This document shows positions 10,603-21,371 of a stretch of 64,000 nucleotides of DNA, piece after piece. The notes beneath the pieces were generated by a model, which saw only the letters and a list, made by a program, of their open reading frames with translations, made no database searches and was not told the DNA's origin. The DNA lies in the NCBI GenBank assembly GCA_022925895.1, contig JAKSYS010000005.1, positions 124,001 through 188,000 of the forward strand, in the 5' to 3' direction. The stretch comes from Fragilaria crotonensis. Lineage: Eukaryota; Bacillariophyta; Fragilariophyceae; Fragilariales; Fragilariaceae. The first letter of the stretch is position 1; each line of letters opens with the position of its first letter. The position numbers and the translations under genes were made by a program.

Positions 10603-11018
10603 CATCAGTTCATCACCTCTCGGAGGACACTTTTTCGACTACACTGTCATGGAGATGCGTTACGTATGGAATGCTGGACTCGTCTGAAGTCTGGGCGAGT
10701 ATGACATACTGTACAGGATACAGGGCACTGTAAACCGTACTGCATTTGCTCTACCGGTATGAATATACAGTACCGGTAGCGACTTCTTCTACTCCATGAA
10801 AAACACTGAGTATCGCCGAAGTCTGTGGTCTGTGGTCTGTGTCCTCCGTCCTCCCATTCATCGATAGTTCGATAGAGCATCCCGATACACGGAGCTACAT
10901 GTACAATGTACAAGTACTAGCTACCGGTACCAGGTAGTACGAATTTTCTCCTGCTTTATGACGACACGTGCGACTTATGCATACGACTTGTGTACAGAGA
11001 GTTCTCATTGAAAAGTGT
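10603..11018. other. Spacer, GTAC-rich
   Basis: No gene recognised. The stretch contains many short words such as TACCGGTA, GTACAAGTAC and ACCGGTACCAG. It lies between two genes on the same strand and would hold the 3' end of one and the promoter of the other. Confidence 0.5.
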
Positions 11019-11804
11019 ATGGCAACTAACATCCCTTCGCCGACCCGATCAACAAACAAGGCCAACTCGTATCTACAGGCTAGGAGACAAGGAAGGAGGC
11101 ACCAGAACGCATCAGTTGATCCTTTAAGCGAGGAAAAGGGCGGAACAGAATCAGCTGTTTCAACGCAGGAGGTTGCAGAATCGCCCGCATCACCGCCAGA
11201 TTCGAGCGGCGAACGACACCAAGATCAGGCAGAAAAGGCATACAAGTACCTTGCTCAACGAAGGGCGAAACGACGAAATCGCTGTCTTGTAAGCGCTCAG
11301 CTGGAGAACCCAGAATCATCTCCAACTGCAACGCAAAACCCACCTAACCTCTCAGCGGAGAACATGGCGGAACCTCAAATATTGATCGTTCTCGTATCCA
11401 ATGGTGTCAGTGATAGGACACAAGCGTCAAATCAATCTCGAGCAAGAACCCTGCTTCAATCAAAAGGCACGCCGCATGTGGAGGTAGATGGAATGGATCC
11501 AAACCAGAAGGAAAGGTGCGTCACATTACAATTGTACAACGAATGACAACGAGCGAATCACCTCACTTGTACGGCCCTGGTGCACTTCAGACGTGACTAC
11601 TTGTTTGGAATTTCCGGAATCAGAGCGAGCTATCCACAGTTTTTCCTCGAGCAAAAGGATGGCACAACGACCTTCGTAGGTACCTGGGACGTGATTGAGG
11701 GCATCAACGACTCGTCATCGTATCCCGACGAAACGATCGATGCTCACCCCGAGCTGCGAACTTGGGATAGAGTGTTTGTCAACGTTGTGTCGTCGTTTGA
11801 ATAG
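11019..11804 (+). CDS. SH3BGR/glutaredoxin-like thioredoxin-fold protein, two exons
   Basis: Exons 11019-11515 and 11591-11804, with a 75-nt GT-AG intron (GTGCGT...TTCAG) splitting an Arg codon after its second base; the total is 236 codons. Residues 1 to about 120 are low complexity and charged. The C-terminal 110 residues look like an SH3BGR-type thioredoxin fold: ILIVLVSNG strand, a helix of QSRARTLLQSKG, VEVDGMDP, then ASYPQFF, where the Pro would be the cis-Pro of the fold. There is no CxxC, so redox catalysis is unlikely; the role is unknown. A paralogue at 21372-22351 shares the domain and the intron position. I chose the ATG at 11019 over the one at 10968 because the upstream peptide looks non-coding. 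Confidence 0.72.
11516..11590 (+). other. Spliceosomal intron of the SH3BGR-like gene
   Basis: 75 nt, donor GTGCGT, acceptor CTTCAG. Removing it joins KER to RDYLFGISG in frame and restores a domain that aligns to the paralogue at 21372-22351. Confidence 0.75.
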
Positions 11805-11921
11805 CCACTCCTTCAAACTTCAAACCATGCGTTTGCGAAAATATTCATAAGATATCGCCGATCGTTTCGTATTAGGGAAAATGTCAGTTTGGGGGACGTT
11901 AGAGAAATGATTAATATTTGT

Positions 11922-13464
11922 TTACTTGGCACGTTTCTTAGTCATCTTCTTCATCTTTCCGGCACCGGCTCTACCCTTCTTCTTTTTGAATGTCGAAGGA
12001 CCAAGACCATCATCAAAATCATAGTCGTACGCAGTCTCTCCCTTTGCCAGGACACCCTTTCTCTTGGACTTATCTCGTTCCTTGCCGCCTCCGTTCATCA
12101 CCGCATCAAGAACCTTCATTCCACGATCGGCTTCAGATGCAATAACTTTTCTATCTGTAGCGGATTCGAACTTGCGCTTCTTTGCACCGAGATCTGTTTT
12201 CCGTTTCTCTGGTTCTCCGGCTCTCAAGCCGTCAAACTTACCAAGCGAAGCGGTCGATCGCTGAGTTGCAAGCAAAGCCTTATGAGTATTTTCACGGCCA
12301 CGCTTGAGGGAGTTTATCTCAGTGGACCCCTTGCGTGCCTTAAGATCGATAGGAACTCCAACAGGAACCTTCAAATCACGATCGGCGTTACCGCCATCTT
12401 TTCCTGCCGATCGAGTTGTTTCGCGAGACTTGAGGGTTCTATTCGCGGTGCCCTTGGGTAAGGTACCAGCCTTTTCCTCGTTCTTCATTCGGTTGACCAT
12501 GTTCTTTTCAACACGACCACGCTTAGCATCTCGCAAGCGTTCCCACGGATCCTCAAAAGGATCATCGTTACCTCCGACTTCCATGATAGGCCATTCTTTC
12601 GAATCATTGTTGGCCTTATTGAAGCCGTGACGGAACTTCCACTCTTGTTCCGTTTCGTCCCAGACCTTTTGCGAACGCTTGTTCTTGTTCAGCGGCATTC
12701 CTCGCTCCTTGGCAAACTTCTCCCACTTGGTTTCCTTCTTGGGTGGAGGTGGTGGCTGTGGAATGATGAAAGGATATGAGCATTACAGCACGCAACGGCA
12801 CCGTTTATAACACATGGATCACATGCAACAATATGCCACCAGCACTTACCAACTGACGGGGCAGTTTCGTTTCCGAGAAAGCAGGGAGAACTACAAGAGG
12901 TCCAGCATCGCTTCGCTCGGTCGGAAGCTGCCACAACGCATGAATCAGCTGCGTGCACCCATCGGTCGCTTTCTCCAGCAATAGCTCCTCGTTAACCTCA
13001 ACAGGCATAGTTCCACCAGGGATGGTCACCTTTTCGCTATCTAATGCTTGTGTTTTGTGTGCGTAAAGTTTAGCAATTTCAACCTGATGGGAGTTCAGAG
13101 CCAACAAATTTAGTAGGTCAAAAGTGCACTGCTCGCCAGTTGCTGATGTGAGCGGCTTGATCGTCACCGGCTCGGCATCTTCGTCGTCATCGTCTCCCTC
13201 TTCTTCAGATTCACTGCCTCCATCATCTTCACTGTCCTCTTCATCGTCATCATCGACGTCGTCATCAACTCCCCCGTTTGCTGCGTCCATCTCGTCGTTG
13301 CTCGTTACTTCGTCGTCACTTTCATCGTCGTCGCTTGTAACGTCGTCGTCCTTTTCATTACCATCGTCGACGAGCTTTTCGATCTCGTCGTCCGACTGAC
13401 TATCCACCTCCTCATGAAATACTTTGGTAGGCTTCTTGAGTCGATTGCTTCGTTGCGCCACCAT
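11922..13464 (-). CDS. RRS1: RRS1 ribosome biogenesis regulator
   Basis: Two exons on the minus strand, 13464-12850 and 12755-11922, joined across a 94-nt intron (GTAAGT...CACAG, phase 0); the protein has 481 residues. Residues 21-98 are a very acidic Asp/Glu/Ser tract not present in the usual ~200-365-residue RRS1. From about 112 the RRS1 domain follows, with FDLLNLLALN, QLIHALWQLPTER (172-184), then a Pro-rich KKETKWEKFAKERG block at the start of exon 2 and VWDETEQEWKFRHGFNKAN. The C-terminus is Lys/Arg-rich. In other eukaryotes RRS1 works with Rpf2 to bring the 5S RNP into 60S precursors in the nucleolus. The family match is strong. Confidence 0.9.
12756..12849 (-). other. Spliceosomal intron of RRS1
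   Basis: 94 nt on the minus strand, donor GTAAGT, acceptor TTCCACAG, phase 0. Splicing joins LPRQL to PPPPPKKETKWEKF, the conserved order in RRS1. Confidence 0.85.
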
Positions 13465-13899
13465 GTTTGGTATTCTCTAGTAGTAGAGTCCGTTCAGAAA
13501 GGTGCCAACTTAATTGAACGTCAAACGAATTGTATTTTGCGAACAATTCTGTAAAATGCTGAGTTTTGGTTGGTGATGGCAGCAGAAATTGGGTCGTTGA
13601 GTAAGATTCCAGAGAGTGATTGCAGTACTTATAAATTCTGCGTTGGTATGGGAGCTTTCTATTCGGCGTTTCAGTCAAACGAATTGACAACCAGAGATCA
13701 GACACAGACGCAAGACGCAACCCGAATAGATCACAATTCACGTGCGACGTGCGACCTTGTAAAGTACGCAGTATCGTCGGTCTACCGATTGTATCATACG
13801 GTACAAGTACTTCGTACTTCGTACTAGGCATACTACAATTTCAAGCGTCAAAAAAGAGTTAACTACGTATACTGGGCGCACAACTACTTGCACCTGTTC
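13465..13899. other. Spacer upstream of RRS1
   Basis: No gene supported. It holds the RRS1 promoter on the minus strand and a GTAC-rich patch near 13790-13830. Open frames here on both strands lack any domain and overlap each other. Confidence 0.4.
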
Positions 13900-13902
13900 T
13901 TA

Positions 13903-14446
13903 GGGCCGTTCTTACGAATGGGTTTTTTTCGATTTTTGGTATCATCTCCGGGTTTATAGCCGTTGGTATCACGTGTCGACTCCGAATATCCGGGTTGGGA
14001 GTGGTATCATGTCGGTATCATGATACCACTTTGTGATACCTTTTTTTACCCATGTAAAAAAAGGTATCACGTGATACCAGCTAATCTTTTCGAGTATCAC
14101 GTGACACATGTCCTAAACAAAAAACATGATGAACATATGGTACAAGAAAATGACACTTTGGTGACATTTCTCTTAAATGAAAAATATGATGACCATTTGG
14201 ACCTAGGAAACACATAGCATCCCACACATTGTTTTAAAAATGATTTTCAATTGCCTAAACCTGCCATGTAACGGATCTGAATGGCTCAATTTCGAATGAA
14301 GCAACTGATACCGTATGATACCATTCGAAACAAAAATCATGGTAAGAACAACGATCCACATGTATTTTAGCTAAGATTATCGCATGATACGATTTTCAAA
14401 AAATTCAAAAAAATTGAGCTTGATTTCATATTCGTTAGAACGGCCC
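13903..14446. mobile_element. PIF/Harbinger-type MITE, 544 bp
   Basis: The left end GGGCCGTTCTTACGAAT (13903-13919) is matched in inverted orientation by 14430-14446 with one mismatch in 17. Both ends are flanked by TTA (13900-13902 and 14447-14449), a 3-bp target duplication. GGGCC-type ends plus TTA/TAA duplications are the hallmark of PIF/Harbinger (Tourist-like) elements. There is no transposase frame inside, so this is a non-autonomous MITE. The interior is rich in GGTATCA / TGATACC words, often as palindromes. Confidence 0.8.
14033..14070. repeat. Perfect 17-bp inverted repeat inside the MITE
   Basis: Arms GTGATACCTTTTTTTAC (14033-14049) and its exact complement (14054-14070) surround a 4-base loop. 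Adjacent palindromes GGTATCATGATACC (14014-14027) and GGTATCACGTGATACC (14063-14078) share the same core word. Confidence 0.85.
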
Positions 14447-14646
14447 TTAGGGAGAGTAGACATCAGTTCCAAGGTTGCACCTACAAGAGAGAGTAGACCA
14501 TATAACTTAAGCGGAACATGCTCACCCTTATCCAACTGAAGGACACAAAAACACGGAGAAAGCTAGTGCACGTCGGGACTTCGAAGAAGTTGAAGTTCCG
14601 ACCACAACGGCCGTGCAATTCGTCTCCACCATCATCAGGAAGCATG

Positions 14647-16191
14647 CTATTTTCGATTCTTCTGAAACGCGATGAGGTCCTTTGCACATTTCAACGGAAC
14701 GACAGGGTCCCCACATTTCGATGGAATATCTCCAGCTGGCAACTGGAAAGGTTCTTCACCTTGACCACCCCGGATGTATGGATGAATTTGAGCTTCACGG
14801 ACCGTTAACCGTTCCTCTGGATTGGTCTTCGTCAACATCATGATTAACAGTGTTGCTTCCTTGGGAATCGCCGACGCATCGCGAACACAAACCTCAGGTG
14901 GAGGTGGAATCGTCCTTTTGAAACAGAAACAACCCGTTTCAACCGGCGTGTTCTCTTTGGTACTGAGCTTACGCATGTATTGCGAGATAGAAACGTTGGG
15001 TGGAATGCCAGTCATGATGACACGAAGGGTCCAGCCAACGGAGTAGGCGTCCACGATCATCCCGTAGTCAGCGACGCACTCAGTGAGAGCCTCGAGCGAT
15101 CGCTCGATATCATCATCGTTCTTGTTTCTCAACTGATGTTTGATTTCGGGAGCAGCATAGGCTTTTGTGCCGAGCGCACTCATGGAGCGAACCTTTGCTC
15201 TCGTTGTGGACTGCCTGTGACGACGACCTTGTCTTCTAGTCCCCCGGTGAGGTGTCCCTTCCTCAATCGCGACCGGTATCGAGACATTCGACTGCCTCCG
15301 TCTACCAGGAACTGGGGTAAAGTTTTCTGCAGGCGCTGCGACTTCGCCTGCAGCTCTTATCGCCTCCTCCTCCTCCTCGCTCAACGGATTGTCCTCGATG
15401 TCTTGAGGTAACAGACTGTCGATGACAGACGCACGCCTAATGTGCTGTGCAGCCTCATCCAGTTTGTCTTCAGCTGCAACTAGCTTTGCAACCTCATCTA
15501 CCGAAAGGCGAGCACCCTCATTAACAATTGAGTTTCTCATGTGCCGGGGCGCGTGCACAACTTCATCGTTATCCAAAGCACGGGCGAAACCAAAATCCAC
15601 CACCATAAGCCTGTACTTCCCACTCGCGACGGCCCTCTCAGCCGCGTGCGAGTCACTCCAAACCACGTCATCTCCAATCCAATCATAGAGATCCTGAGTA
15701 TCAATGTGTGTGTTTTCCAAGATACAATTGGTTGGCTTAATGTCCCGATGAATTACAGCACGGCCGTGCAAGTAGCTGACAGCGGCAATGAGTTGACGGG
15801 CGATGAGTCGCGAAATCGGCAATCCCAAGGCTCCACGTTTGGTGACCAAGTACTGCAGATTCGGACCTCTCGCCATTTGCATTGCGACTAACTGACACCG
15901 GCCGTCGTAGATAGGAAAGGCGCGGATAAGGCGGATGATGTTCGGGTGACGAAGCTCCGATAGGATGGAGATTTCACGTTGAGCGTAAACGCGACCTTTG
16001 TCCTCTTTAATTTCAATATTCTTGATGGCGACGTATTCATCATCAAATTCGTCCACAGGCGCAACTGTGCGCCGAGCCATCCAGACCACTCCGAACGAGC
16101 CACGCCCCAATACTTCAACGCGTTCGTACATCTTTTCCGCCTCGTCAGGCCAATCGACCTCTCCAAACTGGGATCTAAGAAGCTCGTCCAT
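14647..16191 (-). CDS. Ser/Thr protein kinase with long activation-loop insert
   Basis: 514 residues, no intron. I chose the ATG at 16191; the GTG three codons upstream is not a likely start. Kinase landmarks are all present: glycine loop GRGSFG (residues 29-34 region), VAIK with Lys57, Glu73 in helix C, HRDIKPTN (148-155), DFG (199-201) and APE (347-349). Between DFG and APE lies an insert of about 140 residues with acidic, Ser-rich and Arg-rich parts, instead of the usual 20-35. All catalytic residues are kept, so it should be active. Two Arg-rich segments (about 296-335) could bind partners or be phosphorylated. The subfamily is not clear to me. Signals for membrane or plastid targeting are absent, so a cytosolic or nuclear place is inferred. 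Confidence 0.9.
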   Translation of the reverse strand: MDELLRSQFGEVDWPDEAEKMYERVEVLGRGSFGVVWMARRTVAPVDEFDDEYVAIKNIEIKEDKGRVYAQREISILSELRHPNIIRLIRAFPIYDGRCQLVAMQMARGPNLQYLVTKRGALGLPISRLIARQLIAAVSYLHGRAVIHRDIKPTNCILENTHIDTQDLYDWIGDDVVWSDSHAAERAVASGKYRLMVVDFGFARALDNDEVVHAPRHMRNSIVNEGARLSVDEVAKLVAAEDKLDEAAQHIRRASVIDSLLPQDIEDNPLSEEEEEAIRAAGEVAAPAENFTPVPGRRRQSNVSIPVAIEEGTPHRGTRRQGRRHRQSTTRAKVRSMSALGTKAYAAPEIKHQLRNKNDDDIERSLEALTECVADYGMIVDAYSVGWTLRVIMTGIPPNVSISQYMRKLSTKENTPVETGCFCFKRTIPPPPEVCVRDASAIPKEATLLIMMLTKTNPEERLTVREAQIHPYIRGGQGEEPFQLPAGDIPSKCGDPVVPLKCAKDLIAFQKNRK

Positions 16192-17808
16192 TATTGCCAC
16201 CTTATCACGATGTGATGATCACACTATGAGTAAGTGAAGAATGCCGACAGACGTCTTCACTCCGGGAAACAAAAACTATCCTTGTCTTGGATACTTGGCG
16301 TTGTGAGTTGTCAAAAAGCAGACAAAATTTTTTGTTGTTGTACTACCATTCCAGTAGACTACGTGTAATGTATACTACGTTGCATTAGTGAGGGGTCAAC
16401 ATGGTCTCCTAGAGAGACATATCTCATACATGCGGTTGCAGGTACAAGCATACAGCATACATGTTTCGATATCTGTCTGCTATATGTGCATATCTGGAAC
16501 ACTGGGACGTCTGGCTCAACCCCCTCGTAACGTTTGTGACGTAGAGGCTACATTCTGTTATGTACGGATTCTGAGGTCGGCCAGATTTAATATTCCTGTG
16601 TTTGTCGTATGGCGAGCGGAAACCGAATCTCCGTCCATCAGACGCAAGAAATTGGTTATACTGTATGCATACTCGCAGTATGATGGAAGAGATATATGAA
16701 AAAGAAACGTAGAAATCGTGGTTTTGATATTTCAATAACAACTGCTACTGCCACACTGCCAATACTACAAGTAGTAGCGCACATTGTATGGCAATTTCTG
16801 GTTCGTCTGCTTCAACCAAATCTCTATACTATATATCGAGTACAGAGTACAGTATATACGATATCATAGATCATAGTATCATAGACCATAGACAATAGAC
16901 ACACCACCGTCTTTTCGAAGTCACAGTGGTCATTGTCTCGAGTCATTATAAATGACCATCTATTTCACCAGTGTACGACGTATTGGGCGGCGTACGGTTC
17001 ATAGTTCATACATATATGGATATTGCATATGTTCCGGAGTCTGGAGCACTGGAGTACCTGGTACCTGGTACTAGTACTCCGAGTACGAGGTACTGGTATC
17101 ATAGTCTGGAGTCTGGAGTCTGGAGTCCGGAGTTTGGGAAAGTCTGAATAACAGGCGTTCCAATTCCAGTACGAAAGGTGTGATACATGTACCAGTATTT
17201 CATTCTAGTCTGGTGGAGTCTGGAGTATCGAAGATCGTATCATAGATCATAGCATCATATGATAGCATCATAGCTGAATAGCAGACGACAACGAAGGAGT
17301 AGACTACTCTTCATTCTACTCATATACTCAGTACTCATAACAAGGAGGTCTACTAAATGATTCGTACTGTAATGCTGTAATGAGATTATATCTGGAGACT
17401 CGGAGTACGTTCCAAATATTCCAAATGCAGCTGGATCCTCATTGATATGCTCTGATGTCAGGCGCACCTCTAGCTAGTAGCAGATCTCGTATTGGCCACG
17501 TCACTCGTCCCATTTCTACTACCATAGGAAAAAATTTACAACACCTTGAACAGTTGTGGCATATTCAGAATCTGCATCAGTAAACAGCAACCCAGGAGTC
17601 AGCAGACGTAATTGAGGATAGCGGATTGGAGAAGTACCCAGACTGTTGTAACCACTTTCCTATGTTTAAAATAACTCAACAATATGCCCGGTAGAATAAC
17701 GTTATCTGTGCGCTAGGCCAACCAGCAGATAGGTAGAGTTACAACAATACTCATCATAACGCGCATTCATGGTTGCGCCGATCCACTGGAAAGGTTGCAA
17801 ATCACATA
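16192..17808. other. Long spacer with GTAC-rich and ATCATAG repeats
   Basis: No gene recognised in about 1.6 kb. It contains runs of ATCATAGA-like words (about 16860-16905 and 17238-17275), dense GGTACC/AGTACT words (17050-17100) and a short tandem repeat at 17103-17137. It separates the divergently placed kinase promoter from the 3' end of the phosphoesterase gene. Confidence 0.5.
17103..17137 (+). repeat. Five 7-bp tandem repeats (AGTCTGG)
   Basis: Three exact AGTCTGG units followed by AGTCCGG and AGTTTGG. Similar TCTGGAG words occur singly at about 17035-17045 and 17217-17225. Confidence 0.9.
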
Positions 17809-19587
17809 CTAAACAGTAAGGCCTACTACTCCAGTCTTCTTGGCAGTACCAGACGTGGAGGTGTAAGGTCCCCAAGAGGAAACAACATCAGGTTCATCAG
17901 CCTTCAAGATCGACTTAGCGAAAGCCTTCGCAGCCTTTTCACGACGGACCTCCTTCATGCGCACCATCTTGTTGCGAACGATCTTACGCCAGTATGATCC
18001 GTCCTCGTTGGGTTGCACCACGGTGATGCTGCCGTCATTTTCGTCGAACAAGAGAACAGCCTGTTCGCGCGCTTCCGCTTCGCTGCAATCGGCACCCTCC
18101 ATGCCCTCGTCAAAGGAAACAGGGCATTCCGCATCGATGCCCGAATCAATCACGGCAATACGCTTGCCAACCAATTCGTCGGCTCCAACGACGAGTCCCA
18201 ACGGAGCCAAGGTGGATGGGTCGTATTCAATTAGCATTCCGTTAAGCATACCCAAGACACGACCGCAGGCAAGGTACCACCAGGCAACCGACTCCTTCGA
18301 AATGTTTGATTCGAGGATGAGATTATCTTGGTACCGAATCAAACCACTGTCAGGTGGGTGAAGATCGTCACCGGCACATGGCTGGTACACCTTGAAGAAC
18401 TTGTCGTGCTTGTAGGCAACGTCTTCATGAGCGTAAACACCGACCTCATGATTGTCGTCACGATAAGTAATAGTAGCATCAACGCGAACTGCACCACCGT
18501 TTTTGTGGTCTACAGTGCAGATCTCAAAGCCAGCTTTGTTACCGCGAACGAGGCGAGATTGTTGGCGAGTGTCACGAGAAGTGCCTCCGCGCATAACAGA
18601 GGTTTGAGCAAATACACAACTTCCACGGTTGGGGTAGGGACCGTCCTTCGGGTCGATGGTTGGGAAGGTGATGGAATCTTGGTAATCTTGTCCCAAGTGA
18701 AAGTGACCCGAGAACCATGCCTTGATGCAACGGTTTTCACGAACGAGTTCGATGAACTTACGGCACTCCTTATCATCGGAGTGATTTAGCCAGCAGCAAC
18801 CGTTGACGACGTGGTTCTCTTGCAAGACGCGAAGACCGCTGCCGTTCGGTGGAGCGTGGGTGAACACAAAGATTCTCCAACCCTCGTCGGCGGGGTGCGC
18901 CTTAATAGTATCTTCAAACCACTTGAGCTGCTCCTTGTCAATCGTGACTTCGTGTGAGGTGTACTTTGCAGAGCGGAAAACTGTGGAAGTAAGACCAACA
19001 AGTAAGGTCTTGTCCGCAATCTGACGAATAAACTGGGGTGTGGGCTTTCCATGCACTCTCAAAAACATTTCCAAATTGGCCTCGTCAGTTGCAAACTCAT
19101 CGATACCCTCAAGATCTGGCGATGAGAGAAAGCATAATAACGTGAGGAGTTGAACAGAAACTGCCGACGCCGTGAAACAGCAGCTGGTCTACATACCATG
19201 GTTTCCGCCGACAACTTCGTAAGGAACTCCAAACGATCCAAGATACTCCGCAGCTAGCTCGTGGCACTCCGTGGTACCGGCAAACAACTCGGACGTCTCG
19301 TCTGGTCTCACAGATTTGGATTCACCCAAGTCTCCAAGTGAGACTAGGGCGGCATTTCCGTGGGCGGCCTTGGCTTCCTCGAAGATTGGCAGCCATTGTT
19401 CTCGTCCAGTGACGTAATCTTCCATCTTGCGAGGATCCATGTGCAAATCACCCAAGATTCCCACAACGAATTCATCCGATGAAGCCTTGAGTGCGGAACG
19501 TAGAGATGCACGAGGCACAATCAACGTGAATGCCAGCGCGGGGCTGCTGCTTGTAAGGAGCAGGAGAGAGAAGCTAAACCGCACCAT
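17809..19587 (-). CDS. Calcineurin-like metallophosphoesterase, probably plastid
   Basis: Exons 19587-19197 and 19115-17809 (minus), intron 81 nt, 565 residues. I chose the ATG at 19587 because it starts directly on a signal peptide (FSFSLLLLTSSSPALA followed by Phe), a diatom plastid-import context. Metal-binding motifs of the family are in place: GDLHMD (Asp47, His49), GDLGES (Asp86), GNHD formed exactly across the splice junction (Asn129, His130), THAPPNG and SGHFHLG. The C-terminal 250 residues are a less typical extension containing a GIDAECPVSFDEG stretch. Substrate is unknown; related proteins are chloroplast phosphoesterases of plants and cyanobacteria. It lies tail-on to a long spacer. 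Confidence 0.85.
19116..19196 (-). other. Spliceosomal intron of the phosphoesterase gene
   Basis: 81 nt, donor GTATGT, acceptor CGCCAG, phase 1. It interrupts the GNHD metal-binding motif, which is restored by splicing; this makes the call secure. Confidence 0.85.
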
Positions 19588-20272
19588 TGTCAATATTGTC
19601 TCCAACAGAGATATGGACAATATCAGTGTCGAAGGCAAGAGACGAGAACCGGTTGAAAACATGGAAGAGGGACGTCATCGAAGGTCCTACGGGAGATTCA
19701 AGATATTCATACGTATGCCACCATGCCTTTGGTATTGACGTATTCGATCCTTCTGTCGATTACGGAAACTCGAATGTCTTGTTCCAATAAAGCGTGCCTC
19801 GCTTACTGACGCACTCATGTCTCGTTTTACATTTAAGTAAATCAGATGAGTATTACCCTAAGCAAACAGCTAACGTATTAACGCCACTAAACCATGTTTT
19901 TCTATGCATATATGATATACTCCGGAGTATGCCATATGCCCATATGCCCAATATTGAGACAATTCATTGATACTATGTACAGTACTCCGAGTGTATGTCA
20001 AATATGTTGAAAAAAATGCACGGAGTAGTCCATATCTACCGGTAGTACTCCCGGTACAAGTACCGGTAGCTACTGTACTGGTAGCATGAATACATGAATA
20101 CCGCGTACAAGCACTAGCACCGCATACTGGAGTGCCATTGGGTACGTATACCAACAATACCACATATACAGTATCATGCGCACTGCTGAAGTGGGGAGTA
20201 CAACATTAGACAGTATGGGCTCATCACGAAGTGCGTTGTCTACAAAAACAATTGCTGATAGCTTTCTTGACC
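19588..20272. other. Divergent intergenic region, GTAC-rich
   Basis: This lies between the divergently transcribed phosphoesterase and the gene at 20273, so it should hold both promoters. It contains a cluster of CCGGTA/GTACCGG words at about 20035-20085. No gene recognised. Confidence 0.5.
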
Positions 20273-20782
20273 ATGATAACAAAGCTTCAGTGTATCTTCC
20301 TTTTTCTGTTAATAGTCGGCGCACAATCGTTCGTCCCATTGAAGTTTGCGAGAAAATATGCTTCACCTTCGGCTCTCGCACCTGGCAGTCACGACTTCAC
20401 CACAGAAGAGGTGAAGGCTATGGACGACCTCATCATTTCATTGTCGATGGAGCCAACGGACGAAAGTCGGAGGGAACGAGCAGTGCAGATATTTGAGAAA
20501 GAATTGGCGAAACCTAATGGCGCTCCGAAGCGATTCGCCGATCTCTTTGATGCGGTGTTGATGGTTGTAGGCGATCGAGTCCAAATGGCAGCCAAAAAAA
20601 GGGCACTCGAGGCAGGACCTCAGACTCCGGAGGAGGCCGACGAAGAGGCCACTCGAATTGATTTCATGCAACGATCTGCCGATGAACGGCAATTGTGGGC
20701 ATTGGTTGATCTCATGGTGCAAACGAAGACATTGGTCAAAAAAGCCAGTGGCACCTTGGGCAATAACGGGAACTTTACTTGA
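20273..20782 (+). CDS. Predicted plastid-targeted soluble protein, family unknown
   Basis: 169 residues from the ATG at 20273, chosen because a strong signal peptide follows at once (LQCIFLFLLIVGAQS then FVP). GAQS-FVP resembles the ASAFAP plastid cleavage context, so plastid import is inferred. The mature part is helical and charged: EEVKAMDDLIISLSMEPTDESRRERAVQIFEKEL, then KRFADLFDAVLMVVGDRVQMAAKKRALEAG and an acidic stretch. No known domain recognised; single exon. A start at 20231 is possible but would bury the signal peptide. Confidence 0.62.
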   Translation: MITKLQCIFLFLLIVGAQSFVPLKFARKYASPSALAPGSHDFTTEEVKAMDDLIISLSMEPTDESRRERAVQIFEKELAKPNGAPKRFADLFDAVLMVVGDRVQMAAKKRALEAGPQTPEEADEEATRIDFMQRSADERQLWALVDLMVQTKTLVKKASGTLGNNGNFT

Positions 20783-21371
20783 AGGGACGTGTCATCGATG
20801 GCACAGCTAATGACGTATTCAAATTGGCCTGCGAGGTGTTGATTATCGTGTTCCTGTCTTTAGTTGTTAGGTGGATGCTGCAGTTTACGTCCATCTACTA
20901 CTCTAGTCTAGACTACTTCGGAGTTCGACTACAGCGTGAAGCTTTTGTAATCATGCTAATTGTACCGGTGTAGTGACGTATCGGAGTTTGCTAGGGTGTA
21001 GAGTACTGGTACTCCAGAAAAGAACTCTGTACCGTAGACAGTACTACTACTGCCAATTTCGCAGTTACGTTTGGTATGTTTTCTAGTACAATACAATGTA
21101 CGCGCGCGGTGCATGTACTCCGAATTCTATGCGCTGCGCCGTCTCTTCTCAAAAACTCAAATTTGAATTATTTGGCGCATTGCACATGTGCACATGTGGC
21201 ATATATTCAATGTCGTGCATATATTGCATCTATGCCGTGTAGGCCTGCTTTTCAAACTTTCATCTTTAATAATTCGATGATGAAGCTTTGAAGCTCCGAT
21301 TCGCCACAGAGTCCCTTTCTTTGACCTTGTTCGTCTTATTGGGCTTCGTGTATTAGACTTTTCGCATTAGA
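20783..21371. other. Spacer
   Basis: No gene supported. It has GTAC-rich patches near 21005-21050 and alternating CACATGTGCAC words at about 21181-21200. It would carry the promoter of the gene at 21372. Confidence 0.4.

Noticed and set aside
13412-13831. 139-codon minus-strand frame upstream of RRS1
   Set aside because: Overlaps the RRS1 start and a plus-strand frame, has no domain or targeting signal, and looks like spacer.
14980-15411. 143-codon plus-strand frame inside the kinase
   Set aside because: Antisense to the kinase catalytic domain; composition follows from the kinase codons.
18328-18789. 153-codon plus-strand frame
   Set aside because: Antisense to the metallophosphoesterase exon 2.
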